From Podospora pseudoanserina (taxonomy: Eukaryota > Ascomycota > Sordariomycetes > Sordariales > Podosporaceae), in assembly GCF_035222485.1 (NCBI RefSeq), contig NC_085923.1, positions 558,001 through 622,000 on the forward strand: a DNA stretch of 64,000 bases, written 5' to 3'. Positions 53,798-64,000 of this stretch are shown in pieces. The position numbers and the translations under genes were made by a program. The notes under the pieces are model-generated. The model saw only the letters and a list, made by a program, of their open reading frames with translations, did not search any database and was not told the origin of the DNA. Numbering within the stretch: position 1 is the first letter of the stretch; each line of letters starts with the position of its first letter.

Positions 53798-56700
53798 TAA
53801 TACTCCTTCTCTAAGCCGAAGCCCCTACAGCTTAATTTTCTTTTACTATTAACTATATCGTAGGTTTTTCCTTCTCTTTTCTCCTTACCTTTATTATATT
53901 TAACCGTATATAAAAACGTTATTATAAAACTAAATAAGCCTCTGCCCTTTCTTCCTAAATCTATTACCGTAGTTTTATTATAATATTATATTTTATTTAT
54001 TTTACTATCGAATCCCTTTATATTATAGCCCCTAGGTCTTTACGGTATACCAAGTACGTACGCCGTAAGATCTTATATAATAAATCTAATATTAGTTTTG
54101 CCCGTAGGTAGATCTTCTTTTTCTTTTTATACCGTAATTAACCGTTCTATAGTAACCCGAATAATAAAAGAGTAAAATAGATTCGAGTATAAGGAATAAA
54201 AGCTTAAAGATTAACTTTCGTAATTAACTACTAAGCTTATTTAAGTAAAATAAATACGTCGCTCTCTTCGCGTATATAAAGAGTGTCTTTTCGCGCGGGG
54301 TATTTAGGAAAAGGATGCCTAGGTAGCGTAGTTTGCTATTACGGCGCCTCCTACTTCTTCGCCGGGTACTCCTACGCGGCCGGACGCCGCCCAGGATACC
54401 GTTCCGTAGTCTCCTTACGCCCTAGATCCTTCTTTAGGCCTAGACTAGCCCTCCGACCTTTCCTTCGATCTTAGCGTAGCCGGTCCTTCCTTCCTAACCG
54501 CGCTAAATACCGCTAATAACGCGCCTTCTACTTCCCGAGGTACTTAAAGTATATAGCACTACTTATATTTAGTCCCTTTTATACTTTTTAACCTCGTAGT
54601 ATAATATATAATACGTCGATTATTATATCGAAAGCGCGGGTTTAACTTCCGTCGAAGTTCTTTTAGCTCCGTTTTATAGTTATTTAACTATAAGCCGGGG
54701 CCGAATCTTTTTACTTACTTAGGTTTAAGTCGGTCCGGATATCGTTAATAAAATTTTTTTTATTTATTTAGGTAATTAAAATATATTTATAATTCTTACG
54801 AGTTATTTATAGTTAAATATCTTAATTAATTAATTAAATACTTTAATTAGCCTTTATTAAACTATAAATTTAATATTTCTTTTATATTATATTCTTTTTC
54901 TTTATTTTCCGCTACTACCTATATATTAACCTTATTTATATATAGTACGGGTTTTAAAAGTAAGATATAAAAGGTATATAACCGTAAATATATTATATTA
55001 AATAGCTCTAATTCGAATACCGTTTCCGATAATTTCTTTTTAACCTTAAATAGTTTTACTTTCCTATAGTCTAGCTTTTTATTAAGTCTTTTAATACGTA
55101 AATTACGTATAAAAAGGAATACTATATTCCTTCCTTTAAAGTAAGGTCCCTTAAGCCTTTTAATATTATAATATTTCTATATCCTTTCCTTTATAAACTT
55201 TAGTTTTTACTTAAATTTACCGTAAAATATATATATTTTATTTACTTTAACTCTAACCCTAGGCACCTTAACCGCAGGTCCTTACCGTAAATCTACCTCG
55301 TAACTAAAATTTACGAAGAATAATATAGCTTTAATTATTTTAATTAATAATATATTATATACTAATTATATTATAAATAATAATTTAATTTAATTATTTT
55401 ATTTAAAATTAATATAATTTTATAGGTACTATTTTATAATTTAATTAAGCCGTTCCGTCTAACCGTTTATTTAAGGGTAGTAAACCGAAAATATTTTACT
55501 TATTACTTTTAGTCTTATTATTAATGCTTTTTAGAATTTTAATACGAACTTAATATCGCGATTTATAATAAACTTCTTTAACTATATATATATTAATATA
55601 ATATACCGACTAGGTCTTTTTATAAGGTAAGAAATATATTTACTTAATAAGCTTATCGATTACCGTTAATATACTATTATATTTAACGCCGGTTACCGTA
55701 TTTTTAGACTTTAGTAATTTAATAATAAAGTCTATTATAATTAAACTCTATAACCGTTTTATTACCGGTAATAGCTTTAGAAATCTATAGGGTTTATACC
55801 TCGTAATCCTTATTCTTTCGTATATATAATATAACTAAATAATTTCCTTAACGTCGTTTTTAATCTTTAATTAGTTAAAGTATTATTTAATCTTTTTTAT
55901 AGTTTTAGCGATACCTATATATCCTCCGAGCTTTAATATATAAATCTTTATTACTAATACCGTTTTATTATCTAGCTTTACGTACGCTCGGTTTTTATAC
56001 TATAGTCTTCTCTAACTATCTTTTTAAATATCCTATAGCTTTAGCTTTTCCTATTAATATTATTCTATAATATCGTTATTTAACTTCCTTTAGTATTTAT
56101 TAAAAATAGTTTTCTCGCGATATATTACGTAATATTCTATTTACGGCTATAATAGATATTTAAAAATATTATTTAGCGCTTCTTTAAATAATAATAGTAA
56201 TTTCTTAGATATATCTTTATAGTAATTAGTTTACCGGCTAAATACGTTTACCCTAGCGTTTTCCAAACCTTTTTTATAATTAATTTAGAAATTAAATTCC
56301 GAAAGAAATTCTAATTATTATATTTATCGTACGTTAAGGACTTTCGTAATAGTAAAGTACTATAGATTTTTATAATCTATATAGACCTATACTTTATATT
56401 TAATACCGCTAAAATATAACCTTTATTTCTCGAATATTTCGATAATAGTAAATAGTTTTTTATTATAAATTAAATAGTTTTAACGTATTTTATTAAGCTT
56501 TTTCGAAAAGAAAATTACCGGGTATAATTTATTATTATTGTCTTACTACCCTAATTATTTACCGATAATATAGTTTAATATATTTACCTCGACTTCGAAT
56601 AGTCGACTAAAGTCTAATAGTTTAAATACCGGGTCTTTTAAAATAGCCTTTTTTAGCTTCTAAAAAGCCTATTTCTCTTCCTACTCTTACCGGAACTTTA

Positions 56701-59700
56701 CGTCCTTCTTAATTAAGTAATTAAGTAGCCTCGTAATACCTATATAGCCCCGGATAAATATCCGATAGAAATTTATAAACCTTAAAAATTCTTTAACGTA
56801 TATTTATAATTATAGCGTAAATTAATCCTTTACTACCGTAATTTTCCTTAATTTTATACGAACTTTACTTAATAATATTAAATATCTTAAATATATTATT
56901 TTCTATATATAAAACTCGCTTTTCTCCTTATTAATTAAAAGTCTAGCTCCGTATAGCGCGTCGAATATCTCTTATATATACCGTTTATACTCCTTTAAAG
57001 TATATAAGTAAATAAAAACGTCGTCGAGATAATATATTATTATTTTATTAAAGTATTTCCGTATTATATAGTTAACGAAAAATTAAAACGTCGTAGGTAT
57101 ATTAATTAACCTAAATAATATTATAAAATATTCGAAATAACTATAGGGTATACGAAACGTAATTTTCTATTTATCTCTTTCTTTAATCTATATATAAGCG
57201 TACCCGATAAATATATTTAAACGTATAAAATATTGCGTCCTTATTAATTAACTTTATAATTTAAATATTAATAGTAATAAATAATTATTTTTTACCGTTT
57301 CGTTATTTAACTAACGGTAATTTATATATAATCGTAAGTTATTATTCTTTTTCGGTATAAAAAATATAAGGTATCCTATTAATAATATAGACTCCCTAAT
57401 ATATCCTCTTTTTAAATTCTCGTTTAAATATTTCCGTAACTCTTTACTTTACTTATCGTTAGTATAATAAACCTTAAATAGCCGTAGCTTAGCTCCTTCT
57501 TTTAATTTAATTTCGTAATCCTACGGTCCTCGCTTTAAAAGCCTTTTTAAATACTTAGCCGTAAAGGCTAAGTATCCTTAATATTTTACCGGTACTACCT
57601 TTTTCTTACCTTTCTCTATATTATTATAGTAAGTATATTTATTAACCTCCGATATTTTTATTAACGTCGTTAACCTTATTTTTTTAATTTTACCGCCTAT
57701 ATCGATAAAATATATTATTACTTCCTATACTTCTTACGGTAGTACTATAGAGGGTACTCGTCCTATATTTTATTCCGTATATACTTTTAATCTTTTATTA
57801 TTAATTAAATACTTTTAAAGCTTTTTTAATTATAAATAGCTACTATCCCTCTAATCGATATTTAGGTTATAGTCTTTATATTATAGTTACCTTAAGATTA
57901 TATTTTTCGAGGGTCCTATATTTATAATATTAAATATAATTAATATCGTTTTTCTTTCGACTATAATATTTAAAAGTAATATTTTCTTATAAACTTTTTA
58001 CGTGGGAAATAGACCTTATATAACTATTTATTCTTTCTTTTTCTTTTATAATATACGGGCCTAATATACGAACTATAACGAAATTAAATTCGTTTTCGTA
58101 CTATTATTTATTAATATTATTACTTAAAGATCCCTTTATTATATAGTAACTTAAAGGCATTTATCTTTTTTACTTCCTTTTTATATAGTAACGACCTCGC
58201 TAATAAACGCCGAGTTATTATCCTATACCTTTACTTTACGTTAATACTTTCGAAAATATCGTTCGTAGTCCGTTAAAGGTTAACGGCCCCCGCAAAGGGC
58301 CGCGAGTCGTTTTTTAAACGGTTATATCGTTTAAAAACGTTTTTTTACCCCGGGTTATTTAATAATATAAAGTCTTTTAATTATACCTACCTAGCTTCCT
58401 CCTATTTTCCGTCTTTAATATTTTTTTATATTTATACTTAATAATAGTTCTTTTACTTAATTTTAGGCGTTTTAGCTTAATAATATTATTTAACTTTCTT
58501 CCGTAAGTATATAACGTAGTCTAAGCTTAGATACTATCTTAATATTACTTTCTTTTACGAACGTACGTTATTATTTATATTCTAACCGTTTATATATTCG
58601 ACGTAATACTTTATATACCTTAATATAATTTATATAATCTAAAAGCTATCCTTTAATTTTACCGGGTTTTAAACCTTTTATAAAATATAATCGTTTAGGT
58701 CCTTCTATTAGGCTTTTTTCTATCGGGCTATAATCCTTCTAATTAACTATAGTTTACCCTCCTTACTTACCTTATATACCGGTTAATAGCCGTATAACGA
58801 CTTACTCTAATAGTATTTTATATATCCGTATATAATATATTAAAACTAAAATACTTTCTAATACTCCGGATATTTAAAATAAAGCTATACCGTATTTCTC
58901 TTATAAGGTATATATTATATAGGTATTAATATATTTTTTAGTAACTTCGCGATTTTAATATTAATAACCTTCCTACTTTTTTAATACTTTTCTTAACTTT
59001 TATATAAAAGCTTTATAAACTATAATATATCCTATAAAATAGTAATTCCGTATTTATTATATTACCTCTTTAATATTATTTACTTAGTAAGTCCTTACGT
59101 AAGACCTTTATCTTTAACGACTTTTATAATAACTTCCGTAATAATCTATACTAATTAATCCTATAATATTTATATTTAAAAATCTCTTTCCTTATATTCC
59201 GCCTTTAGCCTTTTTAAGGCTTCCTTTACCTCCTAAAACTCTATATTTTCTTATCCGGCGTACTAGTTAGAGTTTTCTTCGGAGCTTACCGCTCCGCCTT
59301 ATTAATACCTAATAGCTATTACTTTTATAACCTTCGGTCCTTTCGATATAATAATTAATATAATCTCCTTTTTCTATCCGAACTATTTAAATACTTTATA
59401 ATCCTTTTTAAAATATCTTACTTTACCGTAATTAAAATACTTAAAATTATTTTTACCTTAGCCCTAGCCTTATAGCCTTTATTATTATATAGCGTCGACG
59501 TTTATCGGTCCCGAGTATATAATACCGAAGTAATTAATATTAAAGTATTTTCGCTTACGTTTATTATTAAAATAATTATTATTAAAATATCCTTTATAGT
59601 TATTACCGTAAGTATCCCTATTATAATTTCTTTTCTCTATACGACGCTCGAATTACCGATCGTCGATCTATATAGCTATAGCGATATATTTATCGATAGT

Positions 59701-60414
59701 ATCGGGTTTTAACTCTTTATATAATTTATCCTTTACCTTTTCCTTAAGATTATAATAAAAAAATTATATTAATTTTTTATTATTAATAGTATTACGTAGG
59801 TTATCGATTTTAAATTAAGCCGCGTAGTTAGCTACTAAACGTATTTAACGTAAGTTTAAAAGCCTCCTTTATACGTACTTTACTTTATTATACTCCTTAA
59901 ATACCTCCTTAAGCTTAGCTTTAAAGGTATAGTAACTCTCGAAATACTTTATAGTAATTTTCTTTTAATATTCCCGCTTTTACTTATAATAATCGTCGAG
60001 GATAGGCTCGAATTACGCGAAAGCCTTATCCTTAAACCTAGTAACCGCGAAAATTACTTTCGACTTTTCGTTAATAAACTAGTTTAAATATTAACGAAAA
60101 TAGGTTTTAAGCTAGATTAAGAACCCTCTAAGCTCGGCTTTTTTTCCTCTATAGCGTTCCGGTACTAGGAATTTAATAGTTAACTTAAACGTAATCGAGA
60201 TAACGAAAATCTATTCCCGGGTTTACTAAGCCTCGTCCTCGAGTTCTTTAAAACGCTTAATAACCTACTTTACGGTAAAAGGTATATATTTAGAAGGTCC
60301 CTCGGTATCTAGGCTAGGCGGGACGCTTCTTATTTAAATATTTTTAGGTCCGGCTATAGTAATAAAAAGACGCCTTTAACTTATTTATAATAGAGTTAAA
60401 GTAAATATATAACG

Positions 60415-60818
60415 TATAACGAACCTTTATCCAGAACCTCTAAAAGGGACATTAGTTAAAAGCACTTCTAAATAATCTTAGTCCGGTATAGCTAAATAAT
60501 ATATAATAATAGCTTATCTCTATTATAATAGTCTAAATACTAATAATTATAACTTATATTATATACTACGGAACTATCTATCTACGCTAGCCAGTTCCTC
60601 CGTATATATAGACCCGTGGACCGTGGACCGTTGACTTATAGACGGTCCTCGGTCCGCTCCTGATTGGCCGATGCCGGACCGTGGACCGTGAGCCCCACCG
60701 CGGTCCCCGGTCCCCATCTTATTAGTCCGTTGCCCTTCTGGACCGTGAGCCCCGCTCGACGGTGCGGTCCAGTCTTGATTGGTCCCTCGTGGCCCCACTG
60801 TCTTCCAGAACCGTGACA
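60415..60818 (-). repeat. Right LTR of the gypsy element
   Basis: 404 bp ending CCGTGACA; it is the 5' LTR in element orientation. Its outer half (from about 60600) looks unmutated while the inner half is RIP-altered. Divergence from the left copy is dominated by this effect, so it gives no useful age. Confidence 0.87.
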
Positions 60819-61329
60819 GCCTCCGGAAGCAATCCGAGGTCCCGGAAGGCCGAGCGCTAAGGCCGGTGCCCTGCAGTAGTCAAACGGTAGCGGCAACGTG
60901 GCCTGCAGTGGTCAAACGGTAGCAGCAACGTGGCCTGTAACCTTATATTTGGATAGCGCATTTAGCGGGCGTTCGGGCCCGGGAAACGCGCGTTCAGGCC
61001 CGGAACGGAATCACCCTCGGGGAGCAAGTAATAGGCCGATGGCCTATAAGACCTCTGCCTCACACCCTATCCACTGTGGTATTTTTTTAGTCTATAAGGT
61101 TCAATCAATATACTGGTTCACCACACTCATCAGTGCCTCACAAGCCTATGTTATAGTGATTCTCTTCTATATATTACAGGGCGCCGCCCCTGTAATCCTC
61201 CTTCCTTCAGTGCCACGGCAACTGTCGAATGCTGCAGTCAAAGTCTTCTTCGCTCTCAGTGTACTGCGCCGATAGCTATTTGAGCCTATATTTACAGGCC
61301 TCAATAGCACCTACTTCAACATATAATTA

Positions 61330-62228
61330 TATTAGAAAATAGTTAAATTAATAATAACCTTACCGTTAATTAGTTTAAAGAGGTCTTTATATTTAGGATT
61401 AAACTTAAGGATCTATTAAAACCCCGTCTTTTTATTTATAAAAGCTATAGCTTATATACTATTAACGACTTTATAATCCGGTACTATAAAAATAATATTT
61501 ACTTTCTTTTTTTACCCCCCTATTACTTTTACGTCCTTTAACCCCTTAATATTAATTACTTTTCTAGTATAAAGAAAGCGTATAAGAGGCTTATAGCTAT
61601 AAACGACGCCCTTATTAACTATATATTTAACGGTAAGGTCGACTTAGTCCGGCTATATAACTTTGCCCGTAAGCAGGGCTTTAGGAAAGAGAATATTACC
61701 GGCGGCTGGCGTAGGATAAGATTATGGCTTATACGTAGGCGTAAACCGCTCTTTTCAAGCTAGGTGGTAATCCCTGTGGTGCCCTTGGATCTCTCTTTAA
61801 AAACACCTACTTTCTATACCGTGGGGGATTCCTAAGTGGCCAAGAAGTTCAGGGACCTACTTAAGAACCATACACCGGCCAGAAAACGGCTTGCGGCAAG
61901 GACTCTCACCAGTACTATACTCACACTGAGATCTGAGGCATCTATCTATAAAGCTGATGCGGTAAGGTACTAATAGAACGCCTAGAAGGCCCAGGAAGTA
62001 AGAAAAAGGCGTAAGTTAAATAGAGAAGACTCGAATTCCAAGTTTGTGAGGCTCTGTGATCTGGAAGAGGCCCGCATTGAAGGGAGGGTGGTGGAGGAAG
62101 AGGTGGTAGCCAAGGAGGATGTGGAGCAGCCAGAGCCAGCCCAGCCTGTGCGGCGCAGCGCACGTCATCGGGTTCAAACCAGGCGCAAGCGAGAAGCAGA
62201 TGCAATGTCTGACTCTGACAGTGGTTGA
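61330..62228 (+). pseudogene. Pogo/Fot1 transposase, C-terminal part
   Basis: The reading around 61470-61620 (DFIIRYYKNNIYFLFLPPYY, then LNINYFSSIKKAYKRLI) is the end of the DDE domain of Fot1/pogo transposases, where intact copies have LPPHTSHVLQPLD and CFSPLK. It continues with LYNFARKQGFRKENITGGW, and then a basic tail ending in TRRKREADAMSDSDSG and a stop at 62226-62228. Stops occur in the first 450 bp; the last 200 bp are open. It is the downstream continuation of the piece at 52559-53250. Confidence 0.85.
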
Positions 62229-62339
62229 ACTACATTTTGGTATAACTCCATAGAAATTGACCCAATATTAGTCTTGTTGTGGCCAGTGTGAGCATTCAGG
62301 GTAATCTCAACAAGGTTGTGTGGCTGGTGTGGTGGTGGT

Positions 62340-62380
62340 GGACCAGATCCACATGTGGTCCATTTCCTGGTCATCCAACC
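62340..62380 (-). repeat. Right terminal inverted repeat of the pogo-like element
   Basis: The sequence ends GTCATCCAACC followed by TA at 62381-62382. Its reverse complement matches the left end over about 41 bp. Confidence 0.85.
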
Positions 62381-62514
62381 TACCCCTCTACATCCTCATC
62401 CTCGCTCCCTATATCCCAACCAAGCAGGCTCCTCCGGGCGATCCTGCTCCGCTACGGCATCTAACACCTGCAGTTGCCTAGTTGTATAATCGGACAACTT
62501 CAACTACACTGCTC

Positions 62515-62815
62515 GTGATGGTGTCTCGCCATAGATCCTGCTGCAGTCGAAGGGCTTCTCGAACATCAGCCCGTCGAGTGTCTTCACCCAGGAGACGGCT
62601 ACGTAGGAGAGGCCAGAAGCGAACTCTGGTGCTAAGATATCGCAGGCAATCTTGTCGAGAGTGATGTCCTATGACTTGTGGACAGTCATTGCGTAGCTCA
62701 CCAATAAAGGAAACTGCTCTCTATAACAGAAGCTAGCGCTAATTATAAAATCCTACCGTACGCGAAGAATGGGAACCACCAGCTTCTCTCCTCTGCGGAG
62801 CTCCTCAAGTGGTGG
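62515..62815 (-). pseudogene. Pif1/Helitron-type helicase relic
   Basis: The minus strand reads QFPLLVSYAMTVHKS, then DITLDKIACDILAPEF and ASGLSYVAVSWVKTLDGLMF. This is the C-terminal region of Pif1-like helicases as found in Helitrons, including the motif with HKSQG and the YVAxSR motif (here VAVSW). A stop replaces the glutamine after HKS, a CAG to TAG change of the RIP type. Only about 100 codons remain and no Rep domain is near. It is an isolated fragment, either of a Helitron or of a Pif1 family gene. Confidence 0.7.
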
Positions 62816-63331
62816 GGTTGGCTCGGCACGGCTGATTCAGGGGTCTCAGGGGTATTGTCACCGCAGGGCAAACCACTGTGCCAAACTTGCTATGATTGCT
62901 ATTAAAAGCTATAAGGGTTAGGGTTGAAATAACATGAACAGCAAAGAGGGTGGGGTGCGACTTGTTATTGCAACACCCTATAAGCGAGTCCGGAAACAGC
63001 AAAACGTTTTCCTCGACCAGAAAGAACAGTGTAAATCATGCTTTTGGCGGCTTGTTTTATGGTTGAACCAGGCCAAAGTCAATCTGATGCAGCCCTCCCT
63101 GGTTTCAACGCTCTGAACGAAGCCTAATCCCGGAACAGGAATGCGGCCAGGACCAAAAGGCGTATGGTTCGCAATAGTTGGTCGCAGAAAGCCATGGCAT
63201 TGCTTGGCCAACACGATGCCCCTTTTAAGGGACGGTTCAAATACTACCAATGTGCGAGCTCGTGATGGAGATCGCGTCTCTGACTGCACACCACCAAAGT
63301 CTGGAGTCTCCATCTCCCACTCAACGTGACC
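62816..63331. other. Intergenic region
   Basis: About 515 bp with no recognisable family. It should include the promoter of the SUR7-like gene. Confidence 0.4.
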
Positions 63332-64000
63332 ATGAGGTGTTCTGGATGCTGTATCGCGTTTTTTGCTATTGGTACGTCGTCTCGAGGAAGCAGCTCACTC
63401 TCCTCCTCGTTGTACCCATTACTAACACATTTCCGACAGTGAGCGTGGTTGCCAACTTTTTGCTTTTGCTCACTTGTGTCTCTCACAACGTCAAAGACCT
63501 CGCCCTCTATCGCGTCAATGTCACCCGTCTGGCCGAGGACCTGCACAGTCAGGTGTTGAACAAAACAGAAGATACCTCGCCGAAAGATCTTCTTCACCCA
63601 AATTTACCAACTTATTGGTTGTGGGGGGTATCAGGCATCTGCGACGACTATCCCGACAAAGCAGTTTGTCGACGGAGGTTCTTGCCAACGCAAGATATCC
63701 TGACACTTGTCGAGCACTCCTTGACAAGCGGAACTGATGATGGCACCCATGATGAAACCATCAGCAAGGTCTTGACGACATGGAACAGCACACTCACCCA
63801 CCTCGACTCCCCTGAACAGCATGATAGGGCAGCAAAATTCGCCGCTATATCCAAAGCTGGCGTCGCCATCATCATTGTCGTCATCATCTTGGATATTTTG
63901 CTGCTTGGTCCATCGCTTTGGTGGCATTCGAGCAAAAAGCGTCTGCCCCGTGTTTTCTATCTCATCTCCGCTGTCTACGGGATGATAGCGATGGGGGCGG
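63332..64000 (+). CDS. SUR7-like membrane protein, 5' part
   Basis: Exon 1 (63332-63371) and exon 2 (from 63440) with a 68-nt GT-AG intron open a frame that runs off the window. The first hydrophobic segment spans the splice (AFFAIVSVVANFLLLLTCV). A loop outside the membrane follows, with a LALYRVNVTRL stretch and LPTYWLWGVSGICDDYPDKAVC, the G-x-C...C pattern of SUR7/PalI-type proteins. A second segment is AGVAIIIVVIILDILLLG. SUR7-type proteins act at eisosomes or in cortical organisation; fungal paralogues are many and mostly unstudied. At least 200 residues are visible and the C-terminus is missing. Confidence 0.75.

Larger units (their letters stand above)
53394..60818 (-). mobile_element. 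Ty3/gypsy LTR retrotransposon (fossil)
   Basis: 7425 bp with two 404-bp LTRs in direct orientation and near-identical 5-bp flanks (GCCTT at 53389-53393, GCCTC at 60819-60823). Coding traces read on the minus strand: a reverse transcriptase motif of YLDD type near 57010-57040 and an integrase core near 55430-55560. Reverse transcriptase before integrase is the Ty3/gypsy order. The interior is strongly AT-rich and saturated with stops, as after RIP. It is thoroughly broken, with far too many breaks to count by eye, and no long frame is left. It sits inside the intermediate insert, so it is the youngest layer. Confidence 0.88.
53271..61320. mobile_element. Intermediate GC-richer insert, probable solo LTR (fossil)
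   Basis: Between the pogo-like sequence and the gypsy element lie 53271-53393 and about 60819-61320, roughly 620 bp in total and clearly GC-richer than both. A candidate target duplication ATATA occurs at 53266-53270 and 61321-61325. The right part holds a tandem pair of about 32 bp (60870-60933) around CAAACGGTAGC and a segment with promoter-like and TATATTACAGGGC motifs. The size and lack of coding capacity suggest a solo LTR of an unidentified retroelement. The family and exact ends are uncertain. Confidence 0.5.
52371..62380 (+). mobile_element. Pogo/Fot1-like DNA transposon, split by nested insertions
   Basis: Bounded by matching terminal inverted repeats that begin GGTTGGATGAC, and by TA on each side (52369-52370 and 62381-62382), the target duplication of Tc1/mariner-type elements. 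The transposase reads on the plus strand: its N-terminus starts at 52559 and its DDE-domain end stops at 62228. Taking out the inserted DNA (about 53271-61320) leaves roughly 1.96 kb, the size of Fot1-class elements. The left and right inner parts are AT-rich, with many TA steps and stop codons, as after RIP, while the outermost 200-600 bp are not. It is certainly dead. Confidence 0.88.

Noticed and set aside
54283-54474. A 63-codon plus-strand frame in a GC-richer patch inside the gypsy element
   Set aside because: The element codes on the minus strand; this frame is a by-product of a patch that escaped mutation and resembles no protein.
1-64000. tRNA, rRNA and CRISPR arrays
   Set aside because: No B-box-like tRNA signal, rRNA segment or regularly spaced repeat array was recognised on reading; a tRNAscan or Rfam search would be decisive.

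Overview
The window looks like nuclear DNA of a filamentous ascomycete, most likely a sordariomycete close to Sordariales. Three things point there: short GT-AG introns of about 50-120 bp, a GH45 cellulase very close to the Humicola type, and a transposon island rewritten to AT-rich DNA in the way repeat-induced point mutation (RIP) does it. Gene order is eukaryotic, with genes on both strands, and there are no operons. No rRNA, tRNA or CRISPR array was recognised.

Layout. 0.6-13 kb is a conserved housekeeping block: a hypothetical protein, a Nudix ADP-ribose pyrophosphatase, a phosphoglycerate-mutase-like protein, the spliceosome-associated CTNNBL1 homologue, V-ATPase subunit G (VMA10), the cytochrome oxidase assembly factor PET117, and the RNA polymerase II subunit RPB2. 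14.3-15.3 kb is a secreted GH45 endoglucanase with a CBM1. 15.7-24 kb is accessory: a decayed HET-domain gene, a sacsin/HSP90-ATPase-like protein that lacks its ATPase end, and a kinase-like gene with no visible start codon. 25.4-28.7 kb holds a small secreted cysteine protein with an internal duplication, a broken copy of a fungal family of unknown function, and a cupredoxin. 30.3-37.2 kb holds an M13 metallopeptidase, an amidase fragment, a GT2 glycosyltransferase and an NmrA-like reductase. 37.4-39.4 kb is an intact HET-domain gene. 40.5-45.9 kb is a compact group (TauD-type dioxygenase, divergent Dal5-type transporter, Zn2Cys6 regulator) that may form a small nutrient-scavenging unit. 46-52 kb holds a Kv-beta-like aldo/keto reductase, two small unknown proteins, a WSC-domain protein with an apparent one-base frameshift, and a hypothetical gene.

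52.37-62.38 kb is a nested transposon island. The outer layer is a pogo/Fot1-like DNA transposon with about 41-bp terminal inverted repeats and a TA target duplication. It is split by a short GC-richer insert that is probably a solo LTR, and that insert is itself split by a 7.4-kb Ty3/gypsy element on the minus strand with two 404-bp LTRs. RIP-like change is patchy across the stack. Right of the island are a Pif1/Helitron-type helicase relic and the start of a SUR7-like membrane protein that runs off the window.

No wholly new system is evident. The best leads are the nested island with its sharp mutation boundaries, the ATPase-less sacsin-like gene beside a dead HET gene, the duplicated secreted cysteine protein, and the dioxygenase/transporter/regulator group.
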